Source: Siphonodentalium dalli
Taxonomy: Eukaryota; Mollusca; Scaphopoda; Gadilida; Siphonodentaliidae
Direction of reading: 5' to 3'
Assembly (NCBI GenBank): GCA_032622095.1
Contig: CP136064.1
Span: 134,551,129-134,615,128 of the forward strand
Length of the DNA: 64,000 nt
The notes under the pieces are model-generated. The model did no database searches, had not been told where the DNA came from, and worked only from the letters and a program-made list of their open reading frames with translations. This document shows positions 50,529 to 62,740 of this stretch, one piece after another. Each line of letters starts with the position of its first letter. Positions within the stretch are counted from its first letter, which is position 1. Made by a program: the position numbers and the translations under genes.

Positions 50529-53509
50529 TAGTCCAAGTCTTCTCGTACTAAAGCCGGCTAAGATATTGGGATGGAGGTGCCGGTCTTTAGTCCGAGATCG
50601 CGCGCATAGCCTTCTTATGACACGAGTTAAGCGTTAATGACCCGCTCAAATAAAACCACAATTATATGAAATAAAATATCACAATTGCGACAATAAAAGA
50701 TATTTTCCGCAGAAGACATGCTATTTGATCTGAACCCCACATCAGTTGTGAATTGAAAGCGGTAATTTAATGCGAAAAGAGACATTTACCGCAATGTTTA
50801 CAAATTTTTAAAAGTATGCGAACTCAGTTGACCTCGCGAACTGTGTTCGGCATTTTCTGTTGAAAATATTCCGTAGAATTTCGACTGACAACGCAAATTA
50901 CGATGAATTCTCCATTGTAATCGTAATTATGTGTGTCAATAAATAAAAAATAAATAGATTAATTAAAAATTGAAGATATAAATGTAATACATTAAATAAA
51001 TTACGGGGAATTACAACCCTCTCAAAGTTTAAAACAGTGTAAACACAACGAGCATTAGAATAAATAATATGGTGCTACATTTCCCACATTTGGTGGACTT
51101 CAGCGAAATTAAGATATATACTAAGCGAACAGAGCAATATACTGCTCTTGTTAAGCACACAAAAAATCAAACAAAAATTTTTTAACCTTAAGTTTGAAAA
51201 GTCCCACTAAAACGGAAGAACTATATTTCGAAACTGTGTGATTCGGTTCTCCGATTATTTTATCAACACAAAAGTCAAAATGCACATGGATGAAAATCAC
51301 ACGCATGGCAAGTCAGACACAAGAGTTCTAATTTGCTCCAATTTTGACAAGTTGCTTGCGAAAATTGTCAACAAAACTACCTTTCTGATCCTCCATTAGG
51401 GACCTTGTCCAATTCCGACGGAGTTTCCGTCGGTGATCGGAGCTTTTAATCGGAGTTTTAATCGGAGTTTTCTCCCTCATCATCGGAATTTCTTAGATCG
51501 GAGTTTTTTCCGATGAACTCTGAACAAAACTCCGATGAAATCAGAGTTTTTCTCCGATATGAAAACTACGATGTTAAAACTCCGATTTAATCAGATTTCA
51601 TCGGAGTTTTCTCCGATATCAAAACGGCGATGTGATTTGAGTTTTGTGTAATAATTTCATTTTTATTTATGCCAAACTTCCTCTGAAAAGTTGAGAAAGT
51701 CACCAGAAAAAGTTGAACAGACGGTTCGTTTAGGGGGAAATCCTTGAGATGAAGGGAATACACATCCCATCTCCGATTATAATTTAAACTTTTGCGGAGA
51801 AAACTGGAAAAATCTAGCTTTAATATCGAGTAAATCATAACATTTTATTACGTGATTGTTGGTTGCGTCATTTTCAGTTTGTCGCTTTCGCAAAACACGT
51901 TGTTTATTTATCTGGTGCGATGGTATTACTCGTCTCTTAAATATGAATAATCCCTACGATTCCCAATATCAATAAAAAATAAAAATAAATCCAACTTCCT
52001 TATTTGGGTGAGGCTTGATTCTGCCGTCACTGGATTGGTCCGGCTCTTCCATCAATTATACAGGCTCTTCCAATAACCTCCCGATTGATCCACTCTTCCG
52101 GTTTGCAACACAACATACACACGTGGTTTTCACTCGACCGAAGTTGAATTAAGAATCGCAAAGTTGGTTCAAACGATATAATTATTCAGAAAATGGCAAC
52201 AAGAAATAGATCTTTGGTTTGTTCAGGCGGATTTGGAAACATTAGAAGACAATTTCAGTACTGATACCAGTACGTTGTAATACCTGGGTACCGGTATGTC
52301 ATTGAAAATGGAATAATTATTTGCACCCCCAGCCGGGATTGAAATGGATTATTCCATATTAAACTGCACTTAGCGATATAAACTATATTTGCAACATCTT
52401 TGGATTCTGAGAATACCGTAAACCCAGTGTATTTCAAATCTTGTATATGCACCCAATAATATACTTACCAGTAGATATCATATTCCACCGGTTCAAATCC
52501 TGCACGCATATAATTATACAGTCGACATAAATTTCGACTCAGTATATCATATAAATTCATCTGATATTATAATTATTACGGAGATGTTTACGTCGACTGA
52601 TAATTATAGGCCTATTTTAGCATTGCGCGAATATGGTTTCTATTTATGGGGAGGTTATTTCCTCAGCGAAGCGGAAATGGCCGAGTCGCTGAGAATGGAC
52701 GTAACATGTTACATGTCTTTCTCCGTTGTGTCTGGTATATATATAAACAATATACACGAAGAACCGAAACGACGATTTATGAAAAGCTCCTACGAAAATT
52801 CACGGGATCGGAGTTTTCCAAAACATACCGCACTTGAAGAACGGGAACTCCGATATAAAACTCCGATTGAATCGGATGATTTTACCGACGACACAGCGAA
52901 AAATCTCCGACGGAATCAGAGTTTTATACCGATACAAAAACTCCGATTGCCATCGGTATCGGAGATCGGAAATATCCATCGGAAACACCGATTCCGACGG
53001 AAACTCCGTCGGAATTGGACAAGCTCCCTTATGTCATTAAGTTTTTAGTGCGGGAATTGTTCTCAAAGCACATTGGAAACTGGACTTTGCGGCGATCGGT
53101 TTTCGCCATTTGTTCGGAAAACCCCGCGCTATATATAGAAACTAGAATACTCAGAACAAACACCGGACAATGCCGAAGTTCTTCGGAACCTGAGTTCGGC
53201 TTTCAGTTAAGTAAACAAACAGAAAAAACAACGATGTTTGTGGCAATCAACCGAAATATTCTATGTGTAATTTAACATTAAAGTTAGATTATTATACACC
53301 ATTCTGACCATAAGATGTCACTCTTTCCGACGTATATAGCATCATGTATTGCTTTGTTAGGTAAATCGAGTAAAATACACCACAGATTCCCGCCACAGAT
53401 CCTGGGCGTAACTCGTGTCATAAGAAGGCTATGCGCGCGATCTCGGACTAAAGACCGGCACCTCCATCCCAATATCTTAGCCGGCTTTAGTACGAGAAGA
53501 CTTGGACTA
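50529..53509. mobile_element. Mutator-like non-autonomous element, perfect 101-bp terminal repeats
   Basis: 50529-50629 and 53409-53509 are exact reverse complements over 101 bases (outer end TAGTCCAAGTCTTCTCGTAC). AAAACATTG, 9 bases, flanks both ends (50520-50528, 53510-53518). Long terminal repeats with 9-bp duplications are the mark of Mutator-like elements. Removing it rejoins a G-family unit. No transposase. A CGGAGTTTT element sits inside it. Identical ends suggest a recent insertion. Confidence 0.88.
51399..53028. mobile_element. Harbinger-like CGGAGTTTT-repeat element, complete
   Basis: Starts GGGACCTTGTCCAATTCCGA and ends in the complement of GGGAGCTTGTCCAATTCCGA, flanked by TTA on both sides (51396-51398, 53029-53031). 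For some 200 bases at the left end and 250 at the right, the sequence is little more than ATCGGAGTTTT and its complement. The middle is AT-rich and non-coding. Nested inside the Mutator-like element. Confidence 0.82.
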
Positions 53510-53600
53510 AAAACATTGGTGACTGGAGCCATTTTGCATTTCACATTTGAATCCATTGGTACACCCTGCAATTTAGTGGAGAAATGTTTTAAATGAAATT
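53510..53600 (+). repeat. G-family tandem repeat, right segment
   Basis: AAAACATTGGTGACTGGAGC then ATCCATTGGTACACCCTGCA continues the G unit after the Mutator-like insertion. Confidence 0.7.
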
Positions 53601-53679
53601 AATTTCAGTTACACAATACATACAATCCATTTACTGAAACTTTTTGACTTTCCTTCTTTATTATTCTGTTGACGGCTCA

Positions 53680-53740
53680 GCATAAAATTATTTAACGCCC
53701 TCCCAAGTTGAGCTACAGTGTCATTGACACTTTCATTCTT
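53680..53740 (-). repeat. S-family repeat terminus
   Basis: TTGAGCTACAGTGTCATTGA then CACTTTCATT is the conserved S end, here directly upstream of a poly-T tract and the candidate exon acceptor. Confidence 0.6.
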
Positions 53741-53754
53741 CTTTTTTTTTTCAG

Positions 53755-53836
53755 ATTTAGTCATTCATTTCACAAATGAATAGAATTTCAAATGTCGGAA
53801 TCAATCTACAAAATGAGTTCTGGATTTGAAGATGAG
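53755..53836 (+). CDS. Candidate coding exon of another gene (start of protein)
   Basis: A strong acceptor (TTCTTTTTTTTTTCAG) precedes a short stretch with an in-frame stop at 53777-53779, then ATG at 53792. It reads MSESIYKMSSGFEDE and meets a GTAAAA donor in phase 0 at 53837. The arrangement fits a 5'-UTR plus first coding exon. I do not recognise the protein, and no following exon was found in the remaining 10 kb. The donor is weaker than consensus. It could be a chance combination beside a repeat terminus. Confidence 0.35.
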
Positions 53837-54310
53837 GTAAAATCCTAATGAAGTATTTTTCAACAATTATTCCACGAGGATAAAACTGCGTTCATTGTTC
53901 CACAAACTTGTTAAAATTAGAGAAATCAGAGAAATCAGATCTCTCCTTTAGGAGTCATCTCATAACTAAAATCGCTAAAATGGGTAAAAACACAATTTTT
54001 TTCCAATTCACAACACATTGCGAAAGTAATTTTTATTGACAAAATACAATATGACAATGTAAAAACAATTTTTTTGAAGAACGTACGTTATTCAAATACA
54101 AACGTTGCCTGAATAATATCACTATTGGTCTGACAAAACGTGATTTCATTTATTTATTGATTTTGTATTTATTTTCAAGTTATAAAATCTATCGAAAGAT
54201 AGATTTTTTTTTTATTGATATTATCATGTAAGACCTAGCTATTATGACGAGTATAAAGTTATGCCAAATCTGCAGTTTCAATGCATTACTCCGGTAATGA
54301 AGAATCATTA
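53837..54310. other. Unassigned AT-rich sequence
   Basis: No exon, repeat or transposon end recognised. Confidence 0.35.
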
Positions 54311-54314
54311 TTAA

Positions 54315-54434
54315 CCCTTCCATGACTGGAGCTTCCTGAAAGTTTGTGAAAACCCTGTGCCAATGCATTCTCTTATATATGCGAGTCGCACGGATCGTTA
54401 ATGATGCGTCAGTGCAGCTCCTATCATGAAAGGG
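54315..54434. mobile_element. Tiny TTAA MITE (piggyBac-like), copy 1
   Basis: Begins CCCTTCCATGACTGGAGC and ends TCATGAAAGGG, flanked by TTAA (54311-54314, 54435-54438). 120 bases. Closely related to 63574-63681; both keep GAGCTTCCTGA near the left end and CAGTGCAGCTCC near the right. Confidence 0.82.
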
Positions 54435-54438
54435 TTAA

Positions 54439-56315
54439 CTAATTAAGTGTTAGGTTATTGTCATGCATTGTGATAATCAACATGGTAATTCATGTTGTGT
54501 GTTTACATCTTGGTGACTAAGGCACACCCATTTTTAGTTTGATCGATAGCTGTGGTTTTACGCCAATTGGCTTGAAGCCAACTCACTTACTTTTCAGTAG
54601 GGATAATAAATAGATCCATGCACTTGTGATTTGTAAAGAAAGACAAATAGTAAAAAATAGTTACCCTAGCTTTAAACATAAATACAGCACCGACACCCAG
54701 GAATTTAAAAAACCAAATGATTTTTGTATGTGCATGACAGCATTGTCAATGCTCCGCCAACGGTTTGGCGATTTTGCAGTAGGTCCCTGTTTGCAGAAAT
54801 CAGTGATTTTTCATGGAGGTTCCTTAAAATTTGTGAACAAGATGATTTTAAAGGGGGAACAAGTCTGTATATGTCAATTGAGAAGTATTTTAAACTGTGC
54901 CAGGTACTTTGAATCTGTCTTGACAAACACCCGCTTTTGATTGTCGATGTTTAATAGAGTACTATTTCTAATTGAAAAGAAAAGGGAAGAAATGCTTTTT
55001 GTCTTTGTAAAAATAAAAAACAAATCAAAATGTGTGCTTGATGTTCATTGCTTTACTGTAGTTTATTATCTTTTTAATTGGATAGAGCAGTTCGGAAAAA
55101 TGCACACGCAATACACGTGACATAACTGTCAAGAGTATGTGCACCGACTGTCACAACAAATTTCATCAGTCAAAATTATGACTCGAGGACTAGCAGAGGA
55201 ATATTAGAGAATTGGCCAAAGTACTTAACTGAAAATACTGTTTAGCACAGTTTTAACTTCAATCCCTTTGCATTTTGAATACAATATTATTTGCTCAAAC
55301 AGCCAGATTTGATCAAAGTCACCTTTATACCTGCTCTAAGATGCACTTTGGAAAAGATTTTTTGAAATCTTGAATTTGAGCAATTGCAAGGTGGAAGTAG
55401 TGCACACAGATGATCCAGGATTGTCCCATTGTCATAATTTTGTAGGGGTTATACAGGACTTTTTCTGATTGGGGAATCCCCAGGATCATCTATGTTCTGA
55501 TGTATTAAACAACGACAGGTGCGTGTTGCTTTCATATGACAAAAATCCAACGTTAAATGTCTCAAACTGTACTAATTTCACCTATTGTCTTCACCCTTGG
55601 ACATTGATCTGTAGAATTGGTACCGATTTTACCATTCATGATGCTCTAACATAATTACGCTATCCGACTTGCCGATTGTTTTCCGATTCAGAAGGCTTGA
55701 ATATGATCAGTATTAAATGGCAATCGGTACTGATTAGAGTTATGAGATAACCCCTTTGGAAGCCACATGCTTATTTATAAATTTTTAATTGTTGTTTACT
55801 TACAAGTAACCTGGAAAACTGTTTACTTTTTACTTTGATAAAGTAAAAAACTGTTGGCAAGGTAGAATGAAAAACAATCTTCTGTGAAAGTAAAACACCG
55901 AATATGCAATATCTAGTTTTGACCTTGATATTTTGGAATGTGGCAGACCTAGAAAGCAGGTCTTATTCAAGTTACATTGCCACACAATGTCGAACAATAG
56001 ATCCAAGAACATCTTGTTCCATTATCCAAAGTACTGCATTTCTATATTTGTTTTTATTTGGACAATTTATCTACTGTTATCTTTCTCTCCCACCACCTAC
56101 CCTATTCATTTCCACATTAACTTACACTCATACTCTATTTTTTTGGAGACCTCTTATCATGTGATAGCGTAGGCGTCTTTATGCAAATATAAATCAACTG
56201 GTGCTGCTTTACATGTGTTATATCTAATTATATATATATATATATATTGTATCAGTCACAAGCTGCATCCACTGACAATTCTGAAATGTTAAATCCCAGA
56301 AGGACCACAACCACA
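54439..56315. other. Unassigned sequence
   Basis: The frames 54626-54940, 55469-55654 and 55904-56164 have no recognisable domain, splice context or codon character. A TA microsatellite lies at about 56228-56247. Confidence 0.35.
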
Positions 56316-56478
56316 TTATAGTATAGTCACGGATACAATTGAATCTGTTCATTTTGGGTGAATTAATATGCATATAGTCTAGTCACGGATACAATTGAAT
56401 CTGTTCATTTTTGGTGAATTAATATGCATATAGTATAGTCACGGATACAATTGAATCCGTTCATTTTTGGTGAGTTGA
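56316..56478 (+). repeat. 56-bp tandem repeat, about three copies
   Basis: AGTCACGGATACAATTGAAT recurs at 56325, 56381 and 56437, with TGGTGAATTAATATGCATA in each unit. Confidence 0.88.
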
Positions 56479-56999
56479 TGTCAATTCAGAGCATATCATT
56501 TGATATACATGATCATTACTATTTTAAGGCTGTTGCCTATTTTAAAGTCACATATCTTGCAGATGGTGATATGTTGCAGGATCATACTGGCTGAAAACTT
56601 GTTGAAAATTTGAGAGGGTACCCTTGAAAATTGCACTACAAAGTGACTGGGCATCACAACAGTTTTGTACAACAAATAGGTCAAGAAACTAGAATAATTG
56701 CCCCATAATCCACAACCCATAATGGTTGATTGAAGAGTAATATAAAATTTGTTAACATGCGATCAGGTTTATAGCATGGGCCAAGTGAAACCCAACCAAA
56801 TTGGTCACTATTATATCACATGCAATTCACGCCTGGTAGTCTTCTCCTGTGAAGCATTTCTCTATGCAAAGAATTTCGGAAGAAGCACTTCCTGTTATGA
56901 TGCAGAGGCCAATCTTGAATGTTGAGTGCTCCCAGTAAAAAGTGGGTTTTAATTCGTGCATGTGTGAGTGAAAAAAGTTTGGGAAATCAATGTTTACAG

Positions 57000-58085
57000 T
57001 AGGGTCCTGCGAATTGGAGATTTTGATCAAATTGAATATCGAATCGAATTCAGGAAATCGAATCGAATATCGATTCGAATCATATCTGTATGTTGTATTC
57101 TCAATTGGGCATGTTTTGTCAACGATTAGATGATTTGTGAAACATTCCATGAACTACATGCACGAAGCTCCATCATAACTTATGTGGCGATGAACTGTCA
57201 TTTGCAATACTATTAACTTCAATTGATAATTGATTAAAACGTCCATGCGGCCATCACGACGATTAATATATAACCACTAAACGGATTGTTGGAACTAAAA
57301 TCATGCAAAATTTGTACAGATTGCATGTGCATGCAAAATTGCAAATCAACATTTGGAATCACCCGTTGTTATAAACTTGAAGATGCAACAATAGTCGCAG
57401 TGTAGCCTGCTTATGTAGTGCTGGATGCTTCTTGGACAGATGATTCCATAGATTGGTCGTTGTCCCAGATGCTTGTGATTTATACACCATGTTGCATTCA
57501 TCACATGTGTATAAAGCCTGCAGCTTTATCATGTTTAAAATAAACATGAATAACGGATGACGTTTTGTCAAGACATTAGTGTCAAAGAACGCTCCAAAAT
57601 TGAAAGTAAACTTCAAAAGAAAACACTGCCAAAATGCAGTTTTCGCTGCCTGGAACACGTGTTGTTTAAATTCTGAGCTATATTACATAACGCGGAACCT
57701 GAGATGGATAACGCTAGCGGTTGATCAGTCTCATAGCTATTATAATTTACGCGCGTCGTCGGTTCATCGGCGAACTCCGAGCTTTTGGGGACCATGTTCA
57801 AAGATAGAAATCAGACGTATTTAGTTGTCCTATAGTGGCTAATTGCTGTCTATACTTATATTTAATATATATAATCGCGATGTACAATGAGAATTATAAG
57901 GTACATATATACATCATTTTCTGTAATTAAATGGCACAAAACAGCTAAGATCGACGTGTGTACCTGCCCGTAAACAGCCTACTTTTCCATCAGTATATAT
58001 TCAAAATTTCGAGTTGGCAATTTCGAATCGAATTAGACTTTCAAATCGAATCTCGAATCGAATATCGAATATTCGCAGGACCCTA
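57000..58085. mobile_element. hAT-like element with perfect 8-bp duplication and BED-finger remnant
   Basis: Begins TAGGGTCCTGCGAATTGG and ends in the complement of TAGGGTCCTGCGAATATTCG, flanked by GTTTACAG on both sides (56992-56999, 58086-58093). The ends are full of TCGAATCGAAT. It is 1,086 bases long, too short for a full transposase. Confidence 0.92.
57359..57658 (-). pseudogene. hAT transposase N-terminal BED zinc finger (fragment)
   Basis: The 99-codon minus-strand frame includes CDECNMVYKSQASGTTTNLW then NHLSKKHP. The C-x2-C and H-x4-H spacing with NLWNHL is the BED-type finger that hAT transposases use to bind their own ends. The catalytic core is missing; the frame runs out about 20 residues after the finger. 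It lies within the TSD-defined element at 57000-58085, which supports both calls. Confidence 0.7.
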
Positions 58086-58093
58086 GTTTACAG

Positions 58094-59190
58094 CCAAAAG
58101 TACAAGCAAATATTTGAAAAGACAAAAAAACCTTCTTTATATCAGGGTACTCCACCTGTAAACCATAAAAATGAAGGCACAACATAAAAGGCTATAGATC
58201 TTCATTAATAGCATAATTATGCCCTATAGAAAGGCCTATAGTTCCTATTTTAATAATTTTTATGTAAATTTGAAGCATTCCTTTATATCAAGAAATTTAC
58301 AAAATAACCACTAAAACACACTTTTTACCCATAACACCCACCTTTCAAGGTGGAGGAAATCTGCATCATAACATGAAGTGCTTCTCACAAAATTTTGCGC
58401 AGGAGAAGATTACCATTGCAATAAACTGTCTATTGATAGTTTGTTAGAAATGTTATGATCATTGCATGTTTTCCATGGTTTGGTTTTCTGAAATTTTCCA
58501 ATTCAGATATTTCAATATGCATTTTTTACTGGAACTGAATCCTGTATCTCTGATGTGAATATATTTACAAGGCCGATCATGTCTGTATAAATGTAATTGT
58601 TAGGCCTGTGGGCTCGTTGACATTGGTCCAACACATGAGTCACTATAAACACTGAAATAGTCTTTTTATTGCCTCTGATAAAAAATAAAATGTCAATTTC
58701 ATTATACCATTCACTGGTAGATGGGAAACAATGTCTTGTTATATAATATGTCATGCTTTTTCACTGCAATAATAATTTCCGCTATAGATATTGTATTTGA
58801 AGTAGCCATTCTGTTTACCTCGAATGACCTTGGCAATGTTGATTGATTCTACTTACGTTTACTTCCATCTATCTTCGTCATTGAAAAAGCTGAAAACATC
58901 GTGTTGCTCAATTATGCTTTATCTTGGATCTCTGATTTATATACCAGATAACATCATTTTTATGTGTACCCATACCATAGTATGGTACAAATAGTGTTGG
59001 CGATCAGATTGACCACTCGTCGTTCGTCCGTTTGTCCATCCATCCGTGCACACTTTATGCATGGTGCGGATAACTGAAACATTTTCTATCCGATCAGAAC
59101 CAACTTTTGTTTATCAGATTCTGAGCCCAAAATACAGGTCGAATATGGGTTTGATCCAAGTTTTTTTGTTGTGGCGTGATGTCCCTTTTT
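58094..59190. other. Unassigned sequence with dispersed repeat at right
   Basis: AT-rich, no gene seen. From about 58960 it carries CCATACCATAGTATGGTAC and a CCGT/CATC-rich stretch, then GAATATGGGTTTGATCCAAG shared with 33050-33075. Confidence 0.4.
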
Positions 59191-60625
59191 AGCTCAACTT
59201 TACAACGTGAGTTTGAGCTATTGCCATGGGTTGGCGTCTGCCGTCCGTCTGTGCATCTACAATTTTTTTTCTTCTTCTTCGAATTCTGTTAAAAAACATG
59301 GCTGCCAGCCACCATTTTGGATTTTACTCTTTGTATGACTAAATTCTTTAGCATACCCTACAGGTCACATCCCTCATCCGATCATCACCAAACTTCATAT
59401 GGATCATCGGGGTGACCTCTAGATTGGAGCTCACCGTTTTGTTTTAATTCTGTTGAAAAATATGGCCGTCATCGGCCATCTTTGATTTCAGTTTAAAATC
59501 CATTAGCACACCCTACAGGTCACATCCCTCACCCAATTGTCACCAAACTTCATATTGATCATCGGGGTGACCTCTAGATGGTAGATTATCATTTTTTTTT
59601 TAGCTCAACTTTACCTGTAAAGTTTGAGATATTCTTATGGCTTGGTGTGCATGTGCATGTGTGTGGAGATGTCCATCAACAATTTCCATTAACATGAGCT
59701 ACAAGTCATACCTTTGGTCAGATCATTATGAAATTTGTCATAGCTGTTGACATTGACATGTAGATGGGAACGAGTCATTTTGGGGTCATACTGTCAAAAA
59801 AAATGGCTGCTGACAACCATTTTGGATTTTACTCTTTGCATCACTAAATCCTTTGGCACGGGCTACAGGTTGTACCTTTCATCGGATCATCATGAAAGTT
59901 TTAATGGATGTTAATATTGACATTTAGATGGGAACGATTCATTTTGGGGTCATTCCGCCATCAAACACATCCCTCATATGATGGATCTTCAGGGTGACAA
60001 CTAGATGGGAGCCTCCTATTTTGACCGAAATTCTTTGAAAAACATGGCTTCCAGTGGCCATCTTGGAATTTACTCTTTGTATGACTAAATCCTTTGACAC
60101 ACCCTACAAACCATATCTTCATCCAATCATGATCTAACTTTTTAATGATCTTCAGCATGACTTTTTCTTCATCATTCTTTTCATTGCTCGGCAAAAAATT
60201 AACTCTTCCCCAAGTTGAGCTACAGTGTCATTGAAACTTTCATTCGATTTTCGAAAAACATGGCCGCTGGTAGCCATCTTGGATTTTACACTTTGCATCA
60301 CTAAATCCTTTGGCACACCCTACAGGCCACATCCCTCGATCATCCAATCGTCGCCAAACTTCATATGGATCCTTGGGGTGACCTCTCGATAGGAGCTTAC
60401 CATTATTCCAAATTCTTTTAAAAAACATGGCTGCCAGTGGCCATCTTGGATTTTACTCTTTGTATGACTTAAATCCTTTAGCACACCCTACAGGTCACAT
60501 CCCTCACCTCACTTCATTTGGATCATTAGGGTGACCTTTAGATTTTACTCTTCAGGGTGACCTCTTGTATTACTTAGACGTTTAAACTTTCCGCATTCCT
60601 AATCGCTCTATTGACTGTCATGGAT
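59191..60625 (+). repeat. G-family tandem array, second locus, with S-family terminus
   Basis: About six degenerate units with AAAACATGGC..CCAGTGGCCATCTTGG and TTTACTCTTTG.ATGACTAAA (for example at 59293, 59455, 59800, 60040, 60253, 60420). At 60185-60245 the S-family end TTGAGCTACAGTGTCATTGA interrupts. No coding potential. Confidence 0.7.
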
Positions 60626-61041
60626 ACACAGCCTAATCAGAACCACTTTTAAAGGGAGGTTCTCATTTTACTGATCAGTTATGCCAAAATCTGAAGTGAT
60701 TGTCTTAGATATTACAAGAAATAACCCAATGTGAAACACAGTAATTAAAAGCAAAATTTCAGTAATGTCACACTTACATCAGTATTCACTTTTTGCATGT
60801 GATCAATAAAAGATGGACATCCCCACATTTCTTTAAAAGTAGATCCATCTGATTAAGATTAAGCTGTGTAACCTTGACGTTCATGCAGGATTATCTCACG
60901 AAAAGCAGGACACAAAACAACATGCTTATCATGACCTCCCCGAATACCTCTAAAAGTGGACCATTCCGTTTGTCAGGATTATCTCCTTAAAACCATGCTT
61001 AACAGAATATACATTATTTTGTGTGAGGTTCCATTTTATAG

Positions 61042-62732
61042 TAGGGCCCGATGAAGCTTCGAGATTCGATTCGATTTTGAATCTTGCTACCCGATTCGAT
61101 TCGAAAGTGGTCGTGTGATTCGGGATATTACGAATCGTTGTATAAAAGTCCTTTATCGCCCGCATTTCCCCAAATAGTTAACGATAATCCGCGACCGCCG
61201 TGTCCAACGTATATGGTAAGTTGCCAAATAGATCGTTCTTTCTCCCCCACTAATCCAGCGTGCCTATATGAAGTCATGTGAGATAGCTAAGTGGAATTTC
61301 CTACCTCGGATGAGCACGTGGTGTCTGTCTCACATGAGACACGTGACTTGTCACATTTGCATACTCGATTGACGAAAGCACACATCGAAGGTGTCATTTT
61401 TCAAATAAAATGTATTAAATCGAAATGAAATATGTGTGACGAACATTAAATGAATGTACATGTAATAAGTTTCAGCTTGTTAATTGCATGTCTAACTGGG
61501 TATTCCACACACAACAACTTCATCTGGAAACATATACATCTGATTTGACCCAATTCTACGCGTTACCTATAACCAAACCACACGATTGCTGTTGATATAC
61601 GCAATGTATATAGTTCTGCGTTTCTGCAAAATGCATGCCGCCATATCATATACATTAACATTAATTGTATTGTATTGCAAATGTATAACATAAAAGTAAC
61701 TCGATAATTGAAATTTATAGGTTGTCATAGCAACATAAAGTTCTCATTAAATATTTCTTCGCTCGAATTATATAACGAGCAGACTTGAATCTTTGCCTTG
61801 AATCCGAATATCTAAATGTTCTGACGGACTCAATTATTTATTATCTCTATAAGCTGTATCAGTTAGTTTGTTTTCAAATATATGCCTTTGTTACATACAA
61901 AATTTGTACTTTTGACCAAGTTTTTGCAAGTTATTAGTTTTTGTCACAAACATTTTGATAATGTTAGAATGGCGACATGAGCGATTTGGGGGCAGAAACA
62001 TCATCCTGGGTGCATGAGTGACTGGTGTGCATGGGATGGTAAAATCTCGCCCTCGGGACAATATTTTTGTCCCAGACACTCGGTAAACCTCGTGTCCTGG
62101 CTCAAATATCTGTCCCCCTCGGGTAACATTATGATTCCCATCTGATAGATACACCACCACCCATCGAGGATAATAATAATAATCTCATTACCAATGAGTG
62201 GATATATATGACAGTGGGCAACGGACACTCAGTAACAGTTTAATTAATTATAAACGTTTATGTTATTATTCTGAATACAAATAATTTGTTTCATTTAATC
62301 ATTGTTGTTTTTATTCTTAAACGAAATTCAGATTCAGGAAACATAGAATTCACATCATAATAATGATATAAGATATAGACTATAGACACAGGATTTACCA
62401 AGCTATCCAAGATGGTGATTGCTTGCGATATTCCTACAATTAACACTTATTTCTGCAATCTGCATGTCTACAAATGGTTTCTTTTAGGGAGTGTTTGGCG
62501 ATAAACACACAAAATAGACATGTATTTTATAAAATTTTAATATATTTACTTTTCGTCAATACCGACACTTTTGAAGGCATACTTAAATACTGATATGGTA
62601 TCCGGAATCTGGGAATATATACCGCAAATCTGCCGTGAGTGTTGGCAATAGATTCGATTCGAGATTCGAATCATAACCATGATTGATTCGAGATTCGATT
62701 CGATGATGTATTTGCCGATTCGTCGGGCCCTA
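61042..62732. mobile_element. hAT-like element with perfect 8-bp duplication
   Basis: Begins TAGGGCCCGATGAAGC and ends in the complement of TAGGGCCCGACGAATC, flanked by TTTTATAG on both sides (61034-61041, 62733-62740). Subterminal sequence is GATTCGATTCGA repeated. A foldback relative of 30728-30874 lies inside at about 62020-62165. No transposase recognised. Confidence 0.9.
62020..62165. repeat. Foldback repeat, second copy
   Basis: Shares GGATGGTAAAATCTCGCCC, GACACTCGG and CCTCGTGTCC order with 30728-30874, but its arms pair less well. Confidence 0.6.
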
Positions 62733-62740
62733 TTTTATAG

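Noticed and set aside
54626-54940. Possible gene of 104 codons
   Set aside because: Composition and lack of splice sites or domains suggest a random open frame in AT-rich sequence.
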